Made by a program: the position numbers and the translations under genes
Notes under the pieces: model-generated
Database searches by the model: none
What the model was told of the DNA's origin: nothing
The model's input: only the letters and a program-made list of their open reading frames with translations
Shown here: piece by piece, positions 35,452 through 43,788 of the stretch
Numbering within the stretch: the stretch's first letter is position 1
Layout: each line of letters begins with the position of its first letter
IMG/VR virus record: IMGVR_UViG_3300025039_000014
Span: 1-64,000 of that record
Length of the DNA: 64,000 nt
Source of the DNA: a virus
Direction: 5' to 3' (one strand)

Positions 35452-36068
35452 ATCCGCACCTGTTCGGTAGAGCTAGGGCGTTCGCGATCGCCGCCCATGA
35501 AGCGGTCGGCCAGAAGCGCAAATACACCGGCGAGCCCTACTACTTCCATCCGCTGCAAGTCGCCACGATCGTGCAGTCATTCGGGGGCACCGACGAAATG
35601 GTCGTCGCGGCGCTGCTGCATGACACGGTCGAGGACACCGACATCACGCTCGACATCATCGAGCAAGAGTTCGGCGCGACGGTGGCCAAGCTGGTCGATG
35701 AGCTGACCGACAAGTTCGTCGACCCGGCGATCGGCAACCGAGCGCACCGAAAGACCCTGGAGCGCGAGCGACTGGCGACGATCTCCAAGGAGGCGCAGAC
35801 GATCAAGCTGGCCGACCTGCTGCACAACACCAGCTCGATCGTGCGCTACGACCCCGGCTTCGCGAGAGTCTATCTGACCGAGAAGCGTGCCATCTTGGGA
35901 GGTATGAGACAGGGCAACAAAGCACTCGGCCAGGCGGTGCTGAACCAGCTCGTTCGCTGTGAAGCCAAGCTCAACATGACTCCGATGGCGTCTTGCGGCT
36001 GCGTCTACAGCCTGGCCAAGAACAGCCCGAGTTGCCGAGTGATCTGGCGTTGGCCGGGCATGTCGTGA
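35448..36068 (+). CDS. HD-domain (p)ppGpp hydrolase-like protein (SpoT/MESH1 type)
   Basis: 206 residues. The HD metal site fits MESH1/SpoT hydrolases: H34, H58-D59 in ALLHDTVEDT, and D123 in KLADLLHN (human MESH1 H35, H61, D62, D122). No synthetase domain. It probably removes (p)ppGpp or a related nucleotide, countering the stringent response or a nucleotide-based defence. The last 35 residues are unlike the family and may be a frameshifted tail or a lineage extension. Confidence 0.82.
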   Translation: MNPHLFGRARAFAIAAHEAVGQKRKYTGEPYYFHPLQVATIVQSFGGTDEMVVAALLHDTVEDTDITLDIIEQEFGATVAKLVDELTDKFVDPAIGNRAHRKTLERERLATISKEAQTIKLADLLHNTSSIVRYDPGFARVYLTEKRAILGGMRQGNKALGQAVLNQLVRCEAKLNMTPMASCGCVYSLAKNSPSCRVIWRWPGMS

Positions 36069-36253
36069 CACCCTGCCGAGATCATGACTTCGGCCATAAG
36101 CGATACCAGATCGTCTCGGCACCGGAAGGCGCCGACGAGGATGAGGTGCTGGAGTCGTTCGATAGCCAGGAGGAAGCTGAACTGCGTCTCGCAGCGATGA
36201 TCAGTGACGGCGACGACTGTGAACTCTACCTCGTCGACATCGAGGACGAATGA
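36065..36253 (+). CDS. Small acidic protein, GTG start
   Basis: 62 residues starting at GTG in a GTGA overlap with the HD gene. Acidic (EEAELRLAAMISDGDDCE), no motif. Confidence 0.5.
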   Translation: MTPCRDHDFGHKRYQIVSAPEGADEDEVLESFDSQEEAELRLAAMISDGDDCELYLVDIEDE

Positions 36254-36438
36254 TGGCCGACTACCTGCTTAACTACGAGATGGACGACGACCCGCGTCAG
36301 GAGCATGAAGTCGAGTTTGAGGCTACTGACGACGACGAGGCTGTCGAGATCGGCATGAGTAAGCTGGGCGATCCCTCCATGGTGGCTTGGTTTACCATCA
36401 CCGACCGACACGGCGAAATCATTAGAGATCAATGGTGA
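36250..36438 (+). CDS. Small acidic protein
   Basis: 62 residues with EFEATDDDEAVEIGMSKLG, a pattern I recognise only loosely from other small phage proteins. ATGA overlap upstream. Confidence 0.5.
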   Translation: MMADYLLNYEMDDDPRQEHEVEFEATDDDEAVEIGMSKLGDPSMVAWFTITDRHGEIIRDQW

Positions 36439-36442
36439 AACG

Positions 36443-36742
36443 ATGAACGATACCCAGATCATGAATGCTGCCCGCGAGGCGGGAATCACGACGCTACCCG
36501 AAGGGCAAACTGACGAGAAGATCATGACCTTCGCCAAGACCGTCACCGCCGCTGACAGGACGATGATCGAGCAGCTGGCCAACTATCTGGCCAAGGTCAG
36601 CCAATACCTCGATATCAATCCCGAGGAAGCACAGGAACATAGCGGCGATGTAGCCGATGTGCTGATCGAGGCGATCCATCAGAAGAACGAAGAGATAGAG
36701 CGCCTGGAGGCCGAAGTCGAACGCCTCTCCAGCATGCAGTAA
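36443..36742 (+). CDS. Small coiled-coil protein
   Basis: 99 residues. Ends in the heptad-like segment NEEIERLEAEVERLSS. Last gene of the operon, followed by a terminator. Confidence 0.6.
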   Translation: MNDTQIMNAAREAGITTLPEGQTDEKIMTFAKTVTAADRTMIEQLANYLAKVSQYLDINPEEAQEHSGDVADVLIEAIHQKNEEIERLEAEVERLSSMQ

Positions 36743-36747
36743 TTCGA

Positions 36748-36769
36748 GGCCCGTTTCGGGCCTTTTCTT
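36748..36769 (+). terminator. Intrinsic terminator
   Basis: GGCCCG (36748-36753), loop TTT, CGGGCC (36757-36762), then TTTTCTT. Confidence 0.9.
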
Positions 36770-36774
36770 GGCGC

Positions 36775-36803
36775 TTGATAGTAAGTCATTACTTACTTAT
36801 AGT
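36775..36803 (+). promoter_or_regulatory. Model promoter-operator: operator fills the -35/-10 spacer
   Basis: TTGATA (36775-36780), a 17-bp spacer that holds the perfect GTAAGT-CATT-ACTTAC (36781-36796), and TATAGT (36798-36803). The clearest sigma70 promoter of the set. A bound repressor would exclude RNA polymerase. Confidence 0.88.
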
Positions 36804-36877
36804 AATAACAGATCGAAGACTGCCAGCGTGATCAGAATGACAATGATTGCAGTTCCAACACACAGAGATCGACTCCA

Positions 36878-37390
36878 ATGACCATCATTGCAATCGCCAC
36901 CGGCACGCAGAAGCCCATCGAGGCTTTCATGAACGAGAACGAGCGCCTTCGCGCTGAGCTCGGCATGGTGCTCAACGACAAGTTCAGTGCCGATCAGTCT
37001 CTCGACGAGATGATGGGCCGTTACCTCGACGACATGCAGCGCCTCAAAGACGCCGAGAAGCGCGTCGCCGAACTCGAGCAGGCTAACGCTGAGCTGTCGG
37101 CACAACTCGCCGCTACCACCGAACTCAAGGCCGAAGTCGAATCCTCCCTGGATTTCGCCGAGACCTTCCTCGACAAGCTGCGAGCCTATGTCGTCAAGGC
37201 AATCATCGAAGAAAGCCAGAGCAGCAACCCCGGTTCCAAGCCACCATCCATTGCGATCACTCCCAACTTCACGACTGATCTGACGGTCGCTCAGTTCATG
37301 GCGGAAAACGCCATGAACAAGGTTCGCGATGTGCATCGGGCTAACGCTCACCCCATCAACATCATCGCCGCCAGGATCAGACTGAAATGA
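36878..37390 (+). CDS. Coiled-coil hypothetical protein
   Basis: 170 residues. Residues about 20-110 are a charged coiled coil (QRLKDAEKRVAELEQANAEL). The C-terminal part is unremarkable. Directly under the model promoter, so probably expressed strongly on induction. Function unknown. Confidence 0.65.
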   Translation: MTIIAIATGTQKPIEAFMNENERLRAELGMVLNDKFSADQSLDEMMGRYLDDMQRLKDAEKRVAELEQANAELSAQLAATTELKAEVESSLDFAETFLDKLRAYVVKAIIEESQSSNPGSKPPSIAITPNFTTDLTVAQFMAENAMNKVRDVHRANAHPINIIAARIRLK

Positions 37391-37512
37391 CCCTTCAAGA
37401 CCTCGGAACGCCACTTCGTCGCCAGGATTTCTATGCCAGCACCGCCACGCCGACCAGCGGGCTCCGACAGTGGCTGGACAGACTCCGCCGCTTCGTCAGC
37501 CGCTTCAAATGA
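37387..37512 (+). CDS. 41-residue basic peptide
   Basis: Starts by ATGA overlap with the preceding gene and ends just before a terminator. Arg-rich C-terminal helix RQWLDRLRRFVSRFK is amphipathic and could bind membrane or nucleic acid. Confidence 0.5.
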   Translation: MTLQDLGTPLRRQDFYASTATPTSGLRQWLDRLRRFVSRFK

Positions 37513-37517
37513 CTAGA

Positions 37518-37540
37518 GGGCGCCCTGAGCGCCCTTCTTT
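37518..37540 (+). terminator. Intrinsic terminator
   Basis: GGGCGC (37518-37523) with GCGCCC (37529-37534), then TTCTTT. Confidence 0.85.
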
Positions 37541-37565
37541 CTGCCTTCTCATCGAGAACAACACC

Positions 37566-38075
37566 ATGAAGATCATCGTCATCGCTGCCGCCGGGATGAA
37601 CAACGAGATCGGCCGGAACAACCAGCTGCTTTGGAAGATCCCCGAAGACATGAAGCACTTTCGCGAGACCACCCTGTGTCACGCGGTGCTGATGGGACGC
37701 AAGACCTACGAGTCGATCGGCCAGGCGCTCCCTAACCGTCACAACTACATCATGAGCCGGTCGATCGAAGAGGAATCCGGAATCTTTGGCGGTGAGAGCT
37801 ACAACCTCGTCGGCTCGCTGCCGGTGGCCGTGGATAACGCCAAGCGCTCCGGTTATCAGAAGCTGTTCGTGATCGGCGGTGGCGAGATTTACGACAGCGT
37901 AATCCGCAACGGTCTGGCCCACGAAATCATCCTGACGCGGATCGCGAAGACCGCCGAGGACGCCGATGCCTTCTTCCCCGAGATCGGTGCGTCGACGCTG
38001 TATCAGGAAACACACCTGCGCCCGCTGAATGACTATGCGGACGTTTACACCTACACCCGCACTGACCTGATCTGA
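37566..38075 (+). CDS. folA: Dihydrofolate reductase
   Basis: 169 residues. IAAAGMNNEIGRNNQLLWKIPEDMKHF with the substrate-binding acid D28, MGRKTYESIG, and IGGGEIYDSVI. It regenerates tetrahydrofolate used by the thymidylate synthase at 26484. The start at 37566 follows a purine-rich leader. Confidence 0.95.
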   Translation: MKIIVIAAAGMNNEIGRNNQLLWKIPEDMKHFRETTLCHAVLMGRKTYESIGQALPNRHNYIMSRSIEEESGIFGGESYNLVGSLPVAVDNAKRSGYQKLFVIGGGEIYDSVIRNGLAHEIILTRIAKTAEDADAFFPEIGASTLYQETHLRPLNDYADVYTYTRTDLI

Positions 38076-38082
38076 GGTGACT

Positions 38083-38679
38083 ATGGATCGCATCGGACTG
38101 AGTGGCCCGCACAAGTCGGGCAAGACGACACTGGCGAAAGCCTATGCCCGTCGCTGGAATCTTGACTACGTCGACATGAACATTCGGGGCGTGCTCAAGT
38201 CGTTCGGCGTCTCGCCCAACGAAGAGCTGAACTTCCCTCGGCGTCTCGAGATTCAGGAAAACCTGGTCAGTCACTTTCACAACATGCTGAGCTACCGGAA
38301 CCGCTCCTACATCACCGACCGGACCTACATGGACATCGCGGCGATGACGCTGTCGTTCATGCCCCACACGATCACCGCGCTGGAGGGTGAATCGGTCGCC
38401 GCTCATCTCAATCGCTGCTATGACGGCCAGAGTCAGCTGTTCAACAACCTGATCGTGATGGGTAACGCCTTCGAGCCGCCGGTCGACACGTCCAATCCTC
38501 ACAAGGCGACCTACAACTGGGCCTGGAACTTCCAGATCGAGGCGCTGATCAAGGGGCTGGTGCTGAACCAGCATAACCATTGCATCACCAATTTCCTGAC
38601 CGACAAATACGACACCGTCGAGAAGCGCCTGGAGCGATTGGATTCGCTGCTGGAGCGCGACACGTCGGTGACGCACTGA
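38083..38679 (+). CDS. P-loop kinase, probably a nucleotide/nucleoside kinase
   Basis: 198 residues from the ATG at 38083 (GAGGTG 5 nt before it). Walker A GPHKSGKTTLAKA at about 8-20, SYITDRTYMDIA as a DR-type second motif, and helical rest. Similar in layout to phage deoxynucleoside monophosphate kinases; next to DHFR, which supports a nucleotide role. Substrate not determinable. Confidence 0.75.
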   Translation: MDRIGLSGPHKSGKTTLAKAYARRWNLDYVDMNIRGVLKSFGVSPNEELNFPRRLEIQENLVSHFHNMLSYRNRSYITDRTYMDIAAMTLSFMPHTITALEGESVAAHLNRCYDGQSQLFNNLIVMGNAFEPPVDTSNPHKATYNWAWNFQIEALIKGLVLNQHNHCITNFLTDKYDTVEKRLERLDSLLERDTSVTH

Positions 38680-38689
38680 GGACACAGAG

Positions 38690-39037
38690 ATGATCATCAG
38701 AGGGAAGAACCCTACCCGCGTCATCGTGGATGGGCGCGACTTCGTGGGGCGCAACGTCACCATCAATGGCGATCGCGTGATCGTCGACGGTGTCACCCAG
38801 CCCGGTTCGCTCGTCAACCTGGTGCAAGTGGTCGTTCACGGCGATTGCGAGATGGCCGAAGTCACACGGGGCCACATCACGATCAACGGTAATGCTGGCC
38901 GGGTGAAGACAGCATCGGGCGATGTCGAGATCACCGGCAATGTCACCGGCAATGTCGAGACGATGTCAGGCGATGTTCAGGCGATGTCCATCCACGGCAG
39001 CACACGAACGATGTCGGGCGACATCATCCGGGGCTGA
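38690..39037 (+). CDS. Small beta-helix-like repeat protein
   Basis: 115 residues with short repeats: VIVDG, NVTINGD, then ASGDVEITGNVTGNV, MSGDVQAM and MSGDIIRG. The SGDV periodicity resembles DUF4097/bactofilin-like parallel beta structures. Possibly an assembling or adhesive small protein; role unknown. Confidence 0.6.
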   Translation: MIIRGKNPTRVIVDGRDFVGRNVTINGDRVIVDGVTQPGSLVNLVQVVVHGDCEMAEVTRGHITINGNAGRVKTASGDVEITGNVTGNVETMSGDVQAMSIHGSTRTMSGDIIRG

Positions 39038-39092
39038 GCTTGCCATCGTGCGCTGCGAGACACTGAAAGCAGCGCGTTATTGGAGACATCAC

Positions 39093-39545
39093 ATGCACCC
39101 GGCACACGAGATACCCACCAAAGCCGAAGAGCTGGATCGCAAATCGATGACCGAACTGAGCCGCATCGTTCACCTCTACGAAACCCATCAGATCACCCAT
39201 CGCGAGATGAACCTGATGCTCGACACGCTGTGGTCGTGCGTCTCGGGTCTCGTTAGCGAGGAATGGCGCGAGATGATCGAGGCCGCCCGGCGAGTAGCGA
39301 ACACCCAGGCGCCCTGGAACCTGGTGATGATGCGCCCGGCCGCGAAACCCGGTGGTCTTGGGCTGTTCGTGCTGGCCAAGCGCGGCCAGGAAGAGATCGA
39401 CATGAGCATCTATGCCGGCGACGGCAAGCTGATGCAGAAATCACACTTGCCCTTCACGGATCGGGAAGTTCCCTCCGTGGCGACTTCCGAGAACTTCGAA
39501 CGGCTCCAGAAGAGCCTGACTGACAAGGGATATCAGACCACATGA
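39093..39545 (+). CDS. Hypothetical protein
   Basis: 150 residues from the ATG after TTGGAG. Helical N-terminal half, no motif recognised. Overlaps the exonuclease gene by ATGA. Confidence 0.6.
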   Translation: MHPAHEIPTKAEELDRKSMTELSRIVHLYETHQITHREMNLMLDTLWSCVSGLVSEEWREMIEAARRVANTQAPWNLVMMRPAAKPGGLGLFVLAKRGQEEIDMSIYAGDGKLMQKSHLPFTDREVPSVATSENFERLQKSLTDKGYQTT

Positions 39546-40120
39546 CAATCTGCACCGGGATCGACCTGGAGACCACCGGCCTCTCCGCAGAGAAGGGTCA
39601 TCGCATCATCGAGATCGCGGCGACGATGCACGACTTCCACACTGGCAAGATGCTGGGAAAATGGGTCAAGCGGATCAATCCGAAGCGCGCCATCGATCCG
39701 AAGGCTCAGGCCGTTCACAAGATCAGCCTGGAAGACCTCAAGGACGAGCCATTGTGGGAAGACGTGGCGCCTTCGCTAGTCAAGCTGATCCAGCGCTCCG
39801 ACATTCTGGTCGCTCACAACGGTATGGGGTTTGATTATCCCTTCATCCTGCATGAATTGGACCGCGTCGGACTGGCCATGCCCGACGTCGAGCTCTTCGA
39901 CACCATGCTCGGCTGCTACTGGGCAACGCCGGATGGCAAGCCACCCAGTCTGCGCGAGCTGGCGCACTCGCTCGGCTACATCTACGACGAGAGCCAGGCT
40001 CACGGTGCTCTCTACGACACGGCGCTGATGATGCAGTGTTTCTTCCGGGCACGGCGTGAGTATCCGGGTTTCATCACGACGCGGTTCGATGAGAAGTCGG
40101 AGGTGACGCATGTCGTCTGA
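39542..40120 (+). CDS. dnaQ-like: DnaQ-type 3'-5' exonuclease
   Basis: 192 residues. DEDDh motifs: D8-L-E10-T-T-G, HNGMGFDYPF, and HGALYDTALM. Likely proofreading subunit for the phage DnaE polymerase, although it is 30 kb away. Its 3' end overlaps the next gene by 11 bp. Confidence 0.92.
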   Translation: MTICTGIDLETTGLSAEKGHRIIEIAATMHDFHTGKMLGKWVKRINPKRAIDPKAQAVHKISLEDLKDEPLWEDVAPSLVKLIQRSDILVAHNGMGFDYPFILHELDRVGLAMPDVELFDTMLGCYWATPDGKPPSLRELAHSLGYIYDESQAHGALYDTALMMQCFFRARREYPGFITTRFDEKSEVTHVV

Positions 40121-40442
40121 TCATGACTTCCGCATGCTAGCCTTCCGTGTTTGTGCCGACGAGCGCGACTATCTCAAGTCGATTCGCTGGCTGTTCTGGC
40201 TGATCCTGAATCTGCCGTTGATCGCGATCGAGGCGATGGTCTTTTCCTGGAGGGTGTCGACCTCTCGCCGCATGTTCCGAGGTATCGCCCTGCCAGGCGC
40301 CCTGATGTTCTTCGGTCTCGTCACCATGGCCGTCGTGTCATTCATGCTCGCCGACATCGTGTTCAATGCACTGAATGGTCGACTCACCAATATCTGCTTC
40401 AAGACCGGCACACTGGAGGACATCGGCCTGCCACGAGAATGA
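40110..40442 (+). CDS. Small membrane protein
   Basis: 110 residues with two predicted spans (about 27-46 and 59-83) and a soluble N-terminal region. Unknown function. Confidence 0.65.
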   Translation: MSSDHDFRMLAFRVCADERDYLKSIRWLFWLILNLPLIAIEAMVFSWRVSTSRRMFRGIALPGALMFFGLVTMAVVSFMLADIVFNALNGRLTNICFKTGTLEDIGLPRE

Positions 40443-40549
40443 GAAAGTTCAGTCTAGCCCCGCGATTCAGCGATCCAACGCCAGCGCTCGTGCTCTGACA
40501 ATGGAATTGTAGCGAACACACTGCAAACCCAACGATCGGAGTTACCCTC

Positions 40550-41401
40550 ATGAAGAACCAGAAAGCCCAACAGGACGAACTGGACCAGGTGCTGAGCGGG
40601 ATGGACGCGCTGGATGACCTGGACGCGCTGGATTTCGAAGTCGAGGAAGTCACCGCCTCCGCCAACGATGAGCAGCAGGAAGTGGCTCATGCCGAGGACA
40701 TCGTGCTGGAAGATGACGATGTTGCCGCCGAGCTCGAAGTGGAAGTCGAAGCCGCCGCTCAAGAGTCCGACGACGAGCCGGAAATCGACGACACGATCGA
40801 GGCTGAGATCAAGGCAGCGGAGCGCGAGCGCAAGCTGAAAGAAGCGACCATGAGCGAGGACGAGGTCGAAGCCGCCCAGGCCAAGTCTGCCAAGACCGGC
40901 AAGGCCGGCAAGAAGTCGCGTGCTCCAGTAACCGCTGCCCCCCGCGAGCCGAGCGAAGCCATCGATGTCGCTGCGCTGATCGCGTCCAAAGTGCAGCCGA
41001 CGATGAGTCACTGGAAGATGATACCGGGCATGGACGAGGAAACGGCCGAACTCTTCAAGGCGGAACTCGAGGCACAGTTCGAGGCACTGCCCAAGAAGAC
41101 TCGCGAGAAAGCCGTGAACCTGATGGATTGGTTCGTCCGCGGCCGCTCGCTCTCCGTCTTCGTCGGTATCGCCTTCGACGTGCTATCCAGCCAGGGCGAG
41201 ATCACGCCGGCGGACCTGCGCAATCGCTATCAGTCGAATCCGGGCAAGTCGTATACCCAGGGCACGGCCAATGCGCAGACCGGCCAGGTGATGCAGATTC
41301 TGCGCACCTTCCAGATCATCGACAGCGACGGCAAGATCAACGAAAAGCACGCCATGATCAGCGCGTTCAAGGAGCGCGAGGTGGAAGACAAGGTCGCATG
41401 A
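40550..41401 (+). CDS. Hypothetical protein with acidic N-terminus
   Basis: 283 residues. The first 100 residues are very acidic (DALDDLDALDFEVEEV), a Lys/Ala linker follows, and the last 140 residues are helical and globular, with a possible winged-helix near the end (TPADLRNRYQSNPGKSYTQG). The layout is like a DNA mimic or replication accessory protein; unproven. Confidence 0.65.
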   Translation: MKNQKAQQDELDQVLSGMDALDDLDALDFEVEEVTASANDEQQEVAHAEDIVLEDDDVAAELEVEVEAAAQESDDEPEIDDTIEAEIKAAERERKLKEATMSEDEVEAAQAKSAKTGKAGKKSRAPVTAAPREPSEAIDVAALIASKVQPTMSHWKMIPGMDEETAELFKAELEAQFEALPKKTREKAVNLMDWFVRGRSLSVFVGIAFDVLSSQGEITPADLRNRYQSNPGKSYTQGTANAQTGQVMQILRTFQIIDSDGKINEKHAMISAFKEREVEDKVA

Positions 41402-41419
41402 CCCAGTCATCAATAGGTC

Positions 41420-41438
41420 GCGGGGTCGCGTGCCCCGC
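41420..41438 (+). terminator. Weak terminator-like hairpin
   Basis: GCGGGG (41420-41425) with CCCCGC (41433-41438), followed by TTCCTTC. A stronger terminator lies 60 bp on. Confidence 0.5.
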
Positions 41439-41496
41439 TTCCTTCTAGGTCTTCGATGAGGGTCTAGCGGGAAGAGAGAGGTAGCTGTGTGTGCGC

Positions 41497-41523
41497 GGGG
41501 CTCCAAGTGAGCCCCATTTTTTT
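41497..41523 (+). terminator. Intrinsic terminator
   Basis: GGGGCTC (41497-41503) with GAGCCCC (41509-41515), then A and seven T. Confidence 0.92.
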
Positions 41524-41661
41524 GGCCTGCAAAATTAAACCAAGGTGTTGATTCAAAACGGTTCGCTGAGACCAACGTGTTGAGATTAACCATCTGATAA
41601 TTAGGGTCTTTTATTATGCAGGCTATCTCGATATGGTCCCGGTTAACAGGAGATCATTGCC

Positions 41662-41961
41662 ATGCAATACACGCTGACCTATCACTTCGTGGACAAGGAA
41701 GGCCGGGTCTATGACACCTGGTTCGAAAGCAGCACCCGGACACAGCCGTGGGAATGTATCGACCTCTCATGGCGTGGCGAGATACCCGTAGCCGGAGACG
41801 AAATTAGCTTCTGGAAACACAGCGGGGAACAACAGCGCCATCGCGTCACGGCGATCATTCAAGATCGTCAATTCTGCTACGGATACCAGGACACCGAGGA
41901 CGTCCAGCATGCATCCACCTGCGATGTGATGCTACGTGCGCGAGTGATCGACATCGACTAG
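41662..41961 (+). CDS. Small hypothetical protein
   Basis: 99 residues, Trp-rich, beta-type (TYHFVDKEGRVYDTWFESS). GGAGAT ribosome site upstream. Its 5' region has a partial repeat of ACCAA-GTGTTGA and no operator copy, so its regulation differs from its neighbours. Confidence 0.55.
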   Translation: MQYTLTYHFVDKEGRVYDTWFESSTRTQPWECIDLSWRGEIPVAGDEISFWKHSGEQQRHRVTAIIQDRQFCYGYQDTEDVQHASTCDVMLRARVIDID

Positions 41962-42125
41962 CGTCGGGAAGCGCTCAATCTGCGCGTCTGAGAGCGTTAC
42001 CTGCTCGACAGTTATCTCGTTACACGTCAGAGACTCCCAGCGACTCCAGCGCGTCTCTGGAGCAATCCCAGTAATCGCAACACCCCTCCCAAAAAGACGT
42101 TGTCGACCCCGGAAGAAAATGCAAC

Positions 42126-42149
42126 TATAAGCAGTAAGTCAATACTTAC
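42126..42149 (+). promoter_or_regulatory. -10-like element and operator
   Basis: TATAAG (42126-42131) immediately followed by the perfect GTAAGT-CAAT-ACTTAC (42134-42149). The gene starts at 42166, so the operator covers the transcription start. Confidence 0.7.
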
Positions 42150-42165
42150 TTACGGCTAATAGAAA

Positions 42166-42552
42166 ATGTTCAACCTGGATCAGCTGTTCGTTCGCCGGCC
42201 ACGAGCCGTCCACATCGAACCCTTCACCGTAAACAAGGCCGACGAGGTCATTCGTGACAGCGCTGGCCACCCGATCATTTTCTACATCAAGACCCGCGAA
42301 GGTCGTCGGCTGATCAACCCCGGAATGATGATTGCGACCAAAACTGACGACTATCGCCATCCGATGGACGCCGACGTGTTCAATCGCGATTACGTCGCGC
42401 TGCTGGGCTACGAGAGCGCACTGGTCGAAGAGTTCAAGCGTCAGATCGCCGCTCAGCTCAGCACGGCTCTCGCTAGCGAGGCACCGATCGCAGCGATTAC
42501 CAACCTGGTGGCCATGATCGAGCCGCCGAAATCACTCGAAGTCACGGAGTAA
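42166..42552 (+). CDS. Hypothetical protein
   Basis: 128 residues, no recognised domain. First of a two-gene operon with 42557, under the operator at 42134. Confidence 0.6.
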   Translation: MFNLDQLFVRRPRAVHIEPFTVNKADEVIRDSAGHPIIFYIKTREGRRLINPGMMIATKTDDYRHPMDADVFNRDYVALLGYESALVEEFKRQIAAQLSTALASEAPIAAITNLVAMIEPPKSLEVTE

Positions 42553-42556
42553 CCGC

Positions 42557-43003
42557 ATGTCCGAACAGACGACCAATATCGTGCAGGGCCAGTTCATCGA
42601 GCTTTCACCCGAAGAGCGAGTTCGATTCATGGCTCACCTGACACTCGGCTTTGGTATCCAGCCCCAGATGTCGTTCCAGATGCTCGGCACGGTCATGCTG
42701 CTGCGTAACGCCCGCCGGATGCCGGATCACGATGAGAGCCAGATGATCCAGATGATGGTTGATCAGGCAAACAACGAGCTGAGCGTCCCGGCGGAGAATC
42801 TGCGAGCGGTCATCGAGCGCACACTGGCACATGCCGAGAGCGTTGTCGTTGCCTATGAGTCAGCGGTGATCGACGCACGCCAATCCGACACCCCGGTGGA
42901 TTGGACGCAAGTGGACGATCTGATGAGTGAGCGTGGGGAAGTCATCGGCAGCGACTTCGTGACCCAGTCAGCGAACGATGAGCAAGCCGAGTTCAAGGCT
43001 TGA
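42557..43003 (+). CDS. Hypothetical protein
   Basis: 148 residues, mostly helical, no motif recognised. Last gene before the long repeat-rich region. Confidence 0.6.
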   Translation: MSEQTTNIVQGQFIELSPEERVRFMAHLTLGFGIQPQMSFQMLGTVMLLRNARRMPDHDESQMIQMMVDQANNELSVPAENLRAVIERTLAHAESVVVAYESAVIDARQSDTPVDWTQVDDLMSERGEVIGSDFVTQSANDEQAEFKA

Positions 43004-43052
43004 CCCCCGAGCGCTCGCTTCTAGCCCTGACGCGACGTGATATGATTGTCTT

Positions 43053-43129
43053 GTTGCAGAGATGCGATCTACCTTTTTGTGAGAGAGAAGGTTAGTTCTT
43101 GAAGCCGCCCCACTAGGGCGGTTTTTTTT
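43053..43129 (+). ncRNA. Candidate small RNA
   Basis: A possible promoter TTCTAG (43019-43024), 16-bp spacer, TATGAT (43041-43046) would start a transcript near 43053. A small ACCTT/AAGGT hairpin (43071-43092) and a strong terminator CCGCCC/GGGCGG plus eight T (43105-43129) follow. No ORF fits. It may instead be the 3' end of the 42166-43003 mRNA. Confidence 0.4.
43105..43129 (+). terminator. Intrinsic terminator
   Basis: CCGCCC (43105-43110), loop CACTA, GGGCGG (43116-43121), eight T. Confidence 0.93.
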
Positions 43130-43392
43130 GTCTGCTGTCACAGTCGTCACGCCGATGATCACGCTTGTGACTCGTAGAATCACCTCAAGGTTAAAATTTT
43201 CTTGGCCATTTTGGTCCGTTTCAAAACCTCTGTTGCGAAACATTCTTATCTTGAAAAGACCATATCGCTCTTTCCTACCGCATATCAGTGACTTAACCAA
43301 AACCCGTCACAACATGAGAAACATTCTCAATAGAGGTTTCGTGAAGGAACCTGGCGGGACCAGGTCACTCGCGCCTCCCACCCCGAAACCCA

Positions 43393-43550
43393 TGTGACGT
43401 CTGTGACGTTTGAGGTCAAAACATAAGGATCGAGGTGACAACACGAATCACGACCCGGTCACGCGATAAACCCTACGGATCAAGCGGTTCCGCGCACACC
43501 CCGCCCTAGCGTCACGACTCCTACCCCGGCATCACGACAACGTCACGCGA
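43393..43550. repeat. Iteron-like TCACG/GTGACG cluster
   Basis: TGTGACGT at 43393 and 43402; TCACGAC or TCACGCG words near 43449, 43459, 43512, 43532 and 43542, two of them extended as GTCACGCGA. Seven related words in about 150 bp with no gene. Confidence 0.5.
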
Positions 43551-43590
43551 ATCAGATATCGGGATTCGCTCCACAAAGCGCTCTAAAGCG

Positions 43591-43703
43591 TTCCCGAGCA
43601 TGAAGCGCTACGTCGACTCAAGTTGATCAGGGAACGCGCTCAAAACGAAGCGCTGACGTCTTCCCGAGCATGATGGATCGCTCGAATCGCTCGAATCGCT
43701 CGA
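43591..43703. repeat. Direct repeats and a 9-bp tandem array
   Basis: TTCCCGAGCATGA at 43591-43603 and 43661-43673 (70 bp apart), then ATCGCTCGA three times in tandem at 43677-43703. Confidence 0.75.
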
Positions 43704-43767
43704 CAGCACGAAATCGACAGGGATCGACTCCAGAGACACAGATCACGGACCCCGATCCGAGTGAGAC

Positions 43768-43788
43768 GGTCTCTCGAGCACCAGGCTA
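43768..43788 (+). repeat. GGTCTCTC...CAGGCTA dispersed repeat, copy 1
   Basis: A 21-bp word beginning GGTCTCTC and ending CAGGCTA. Related copies are at 44048-44069, 44077-44097, 47611-47631, 48570-48590, 48591-48612 and 48618-48637. All lie between 43.7 and 48.7 kb in apparently non-coding or weakly coding DNA, in the same orientation. Confidence 0.6.

Noticed and set aside
43128-43397. 89-codon frame after the 43105 terminator
   Set aside because: Begins in the terminator's T-run, no ribosome site, unlike phage proteins here.
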